NCBI GenBank assembly: GCA_946481615.1
Contig: CAMLOR010000019.1
Span: 1-27,666, forward strand
DNA from: an uncultured Aquimonas sp.
GTDB taxonomy: Bacteria; Pseudomonadota; Gammaproteobacteria; Xanthomonadales; Xanthomonadaceae
DNA: 27,666 nt
Direction of reading: 5' to 3'
The translations under genes were made by a program, and so were the position numbers. Position 1 is the first letter of the stretch, and each line of letters starts with the position of its first letter. The notes beneath the pieces are model-generated. The model saw nothing but the letters and a program-made list of their open reading frames with translations, had not been told where the DNA came from and searched no databases. Shown here piece after piece: positions 25,459 through 27,666 of the stretch.

Positions 25459-26388
25459 ATGTCCAGCCTCCCGCGATTCCTGCTGACCCTCGCCGTCCTG
25501 GCCTGCGCCTCGTCCGCCACCGCGGGCGAGCTGTACAAGTGCAAGGACAAGAAAGGCGTCACCGCCTTCACCAGCACGCGCGCGGGCTACTCGCAGTGCA
25601 AGCTGGTCGGCAACTTCCCCACGCCCGCACGAACTGCGGCGCCGAAGGCCGCGCCGGCGAGCGCCGCCGTGCCGGCCGCCGCAGGCTCGGCGCCGGCACC
25701 GGCCTCGAAAGTGGAATTCCGCACCGCGCCCGGCGCCGCCGAACCGGTGGCCGCCGCCGCGCCGGCCGGCAGCAAGCCGAAGGTGCAGCGCGGCGCGGTG
25801 TACAAGTACACCAAGAACGGCGTCACGCATTACACCAACCGCAAGCCCGCCGGGCAGGCGGCCAAGGTGCTGTTCACCTACATCGAGACCTGCTTCGCGT
25901 GCAGCCCGTCGCTGGGCATCGATTTCAACAACGTCGGTTTGAACGTCAAGGATTTCGCCGACGAGATCCTCGTCGCGGCCACCGAACACGGCGTCGATCC
26001 GGCGCTGGTGCGCGCGGTGATCCACGCCGAATCGGCCTTCAACCCGAATGCCGTCTCGCGCGCCGGCGCGCAGGGCCTGATGCAGCTGATCCCGGCCACC
26101 GCCTCGCGCTTCGGCGTGAGCGAGCCGTTCGCGCCGGCGCAGAACATCAAGGGCGGCGTGGCCTATCTGGCCTGGCTGCTCAAGCGCTTCGACGGCGACG
26201 TCATGCGCGCCACCGCGGGCTACAACGCCGGCGAAGGCGCGGTCGACAAGTACGACGGCGTGCCGCCCTACGCCGAAACGCAGGTGTACGTGGAGCGCGT
26301 GGGCATCCTGCACGAGCGCTACAGGACCGAACTGGCCGCACTCGGCGGCCTCTCCACCGCCACGGCCTCGGCCGCCGCCGCGAAGTAG
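25459..26388 (+). CDS. Lytic transglycosylase (SLT domain) with N-terminal DUF4124-like domain
   Basis: This is a periplasmic murein lyase that cleaves MurNAc-GlcNAc bonds. The 309 residues start with a signal peptide (MSSLPRFLLTLAVLACASSATAG) followed by a DUF4124-like segment (ELYKCKDKKGVTAFTST, 24-40). Next come an Ala/Pro-rich linker (about 55-105), a second YKYTKNGVTHYTNRKP motif of the same type (115-130), and the SLT domain (about 165-290). Catalytic Glu191 lies in HAESAFNPNAVS, followed by GLMQLIPATA (206-215) and AGYNAGEGAV (253-262). All SLT signature motifs are intact. Its stop codon directly abuts the stop codon of the convergent protease gene with no intervening base. Confidence 0.93.
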   Translation: MSSLPRFLLTLAVLACASSATAGELYKCKDKKGVTAFTSTRAGYSQCKLVGNFPTPARTAAPKAAPASAAVPAAAGSAPAPASKVEFRTAPGAAEPVAAAAPAGSKPKVQRGAVYKYTKNGVTHYTNRKPAGQAAKVLFTYIETCFACSPSLGIDFNNVGLNVKDFADEILVAATEHGVDPALVRAVIHAESAFNPNAVSRAGAQGLMQLIPATASRFGVSEPFAPAQNIKGGVAYLAWLLKRFDGDVMRATAGYNAGEGAVDKYDGVPPYAETQVYVERVGILHERYRTELAALGGLSTATASAAAAK

Positions 26389-27561
26389 TCAGCTGCTGCG
26401 CACGGGGCGCTGCGTCAGCGTCAGATCCATCTCGAAGGGCACGCCGGCGCGCAGGCCGGCGATGCGCACCTTGCTGCCGGGCGCCATCGCGGCCTCGCGG
26501 TCGCGCAGGTCGGACTGGTCGATGATGTCCTGGCCGTCGAGTTCGAGCAGCACGTCGCCGGCCTGCAGGCCGGCCTGATCGGCCGGTCCGCCGCTGTAGA
26601 CCCCCGTCAGCGCCACGCCGCGCGGCGCACCCGGCGGCAGGGCGCCGGGCAGCACCGGTGCGTCGCCGTATTCGGCGCCGAGCCAGCCGCGGACCACCAC
26701 GCCATGTTCGACGATCTGGCGGAACACCTCGCGCGCGATGCTCAGCGGGATCGCGAAGCTGATGCCTTCGGCGCCGCCGGGCGTGCCTGCCAGATAGCGC
26801 AGCGTGTTGATGCCCACCAGTTCGCCCGAGGCGTCGATCAGCGCGCCGCCCGAGTTGCCGATGTTGATGGCGGCGTCGGTCTGGATGAAATCCTGGTAGG
26901 TGGTGCGGCTGACATCGCTCAGATCGCGCCCGAGGCCCGAGACGATGCCCTGCGTCACCGCCTGGCCCAGCCCGAATGGGTTGCCGATCGCGAGCACCAC
27001 GTCGCCCACGCGCAGCTCGGCGTCGCCGTCGAGCGGCAGCGCCTGCAGGTTGCTGCCTTCCACCTTGAGCACGGCCAGGTCGGTCTCGGCATCCTTGCCC
27101 ACGATGCGCGCGGAGGTGACGCGGCCGTCGGACAGCGCCACGTTGATCTCGTCGGCGCCGCGCACCACGTGTTCGTTCGTCAGGATGTAGCCGTCGCCGC
27201 TCACGATCACGCCCGCGCCCTGCGACGCCGCCAGGCGCGGCAGCGCCGGCCCCAGCGTGATGCCCGTGAAGCGGCGGGTGACCGGATCGACGAGCAGGCG
27301 GCGCTCGTTCACCACGCTTTGCACGTAGATGCTCACCACCGACGGCGCGGCGCGCGCCACGGCATCGGCGTAGGACAGCGGACCGCCGGTGGGCGCCGCC
27401 GCCACGGACGGCGGATCGGCGGGATTGCGCAGGCCGGCGCCGAGGCCGGGGAACAGCTGGGTCAGCACGAAGGCGGCGGCGAGGCCGACGATCGCGCATT
27501 GGACGAGAAAGGCGAGGGTGCGCAACGCGGCGGGTTCCGGGCCGTGGAAGCGGGGCGCCAT
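26389..27561 (-). CDS. Membrane-anchored trypsin-like serine protease with PDZ domain (DegS/DegQ-like)
   Basis: A 390-residue HtrA-family protease. One N-terminal hydrophobic helix (about 14-36) without a clear cleavage site suggests a DegS-like inner-membrane anchor with a periplasmic catalytic domain. The triad is His131 (TNEHVV), Asp161 (ETDLAVLK) and Ser237 (GNSGGAL), all intact. One PDZ domain follows (about 285-385; GGPADQAGLQAGDVLLELDG). A single PDZ plus an anchor fits DegS, the site-1 protease of the RseA/sigma-E envelope stress cascade, better than two-PDZ DegP. Assignment between DegS and DegQ-like paralogues is not certain. It is divergent from the gene starting at 27660. Confidence 0.93.
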   Translation of the reverse strand: MAPRFHGPEPAALRTLAFLVQCAIVGLAAAFVLTQLFPGLGAGLRNPADPPSVAAAPTGGPLSYADAVARAAPSVVSIYVQSVVNERRLLVDPVTRRFTGITLGPALPRLAASQGAGVIVSGDGYILTNEHVVRGADEINVALSDGRVTSARIVGKDAETDLAVLKVEGSNLQALPLDGDAELRVGDVVLAIGNPFGLGQAVTQGIVSGLGRDLSDVSRTTYQDFIQTDAAINIGNSGGALIDASGELVGINTLRYLAGTPGGAEGISFAIPLSIAREVFRQIVEHGVVVRGWLGAEYGDAPVLPGALPPGAPRGVALTGVYSGGPADQAGLQAGDVLLELDGQDIIDQSDLRDREAAMAPGSKVRIAGLRAGVPFEMDLTLTQRPVRSS

Positions 27562-27587
27562 TGTGGCATGCGGCCGCAGCCGCGGCG

Positions 27588-27616
27588 TTGTCCGGGGAAT
27601 GAGCGTTCCGTTAAAC
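27588..27616 (+). promoter_or_regulatory. Putative sigma-70 promoter for the gene at the right edge
   Basis: TTGTCC (27588-27593) and TTAAAC (27611-27616) are separated by 17 nt, about 44 nt before the start codon at 27660. It is oriented away from the protease gene. Confidence 0.35.
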
Positions 27617-27659
27617 TAGCGCGCTTTGCATCCCACCAGTTGTTTGCGCGGAGAGCCGG

Positions 27660-27666
27660 ATGGCTA
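27660..27666 (+). CDS. First codons of a truncated gene
   Basis: ATG GCT A follows GGAGAG at a proper ribosome-binding distance. Only two codons are inside the window, so the product cannot be identified. In related bacteria a DegS-like gene often lies divergent to petA (Rieske protein), which is only a suggestion. Confidence 0.45.

Overview
The window is high-GC DNA whose proteins point to the Lysobacterales/Xanthomonadales (Gammaproteobacteria), perhaps Rhodanobacteraceae (Dokdonella-like). The assignment is inferred from the block miaB / phoH / ybeY / corC, from a DUF4124 lytic transglycosylase and a DegS-like protease, and above all from several large secreted proteins that end in an F-x-DGFE tail. 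No 16S rRNA or tRNA gene was recognised, so the species level is open.

Layout. 1-6087 (+): the 3' part of a giant secreted beta-helix/MBG/DUF11 protein. 6309-12434 (-): corA, a secreted repeat protein with a DGFE tail, a secreted protein with a duplicated tryptophan-rich module, and a DUF4105 membrane protein, with intrinsic-type terminators between them. 12455-12636: four REP-like palindromes. 12637-14976 (-): corC, ybeY and phoH. 14992-18960: an accessory island. 18928-20780 (-): a truncated SDR gene and miaB. 20984-25354 (+): a second giant secreted protein (delta-60 repeats, Ig-like domains, DUF11, DGFE). 25459-27561: a lytic transglycosylase (+) and a DegS/DegQ-like protease (-) whose stop codons abut. 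27660-end (+): the first codons of another gene.

In many gammaproteobacteria miaB-ybeZ(phoH)-ybeY-ybeX(corC) is one conserved run. Here it is split by about 4.4 kb. That segment holds an orphan DGFE tail, a radC-like JAB gene with an elaborate structured leader RNA, and three unlinked-looking genes of visibly lower GC: an unknown helical protein, a TIR-domain protein and a membrane-anchored pentapeptide-repeat protein. The spacer between the first two of these genes folds as an imperfect palindrome with the box order of an integron attC site. The right edge of the island cuts an SDR gene about two thirds of the way along it. I read the island as horizontally acquired, probably phage-defence or stress cargo, possibly in gene-cassette form without an integrase in view.

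The most interesting items are (1) the cassette-like TIR/pentapeptide island, (2) the alternative-pairing leader in front of radC, and (3) the recurring C-terminal DGFE motif, including one detached copy.
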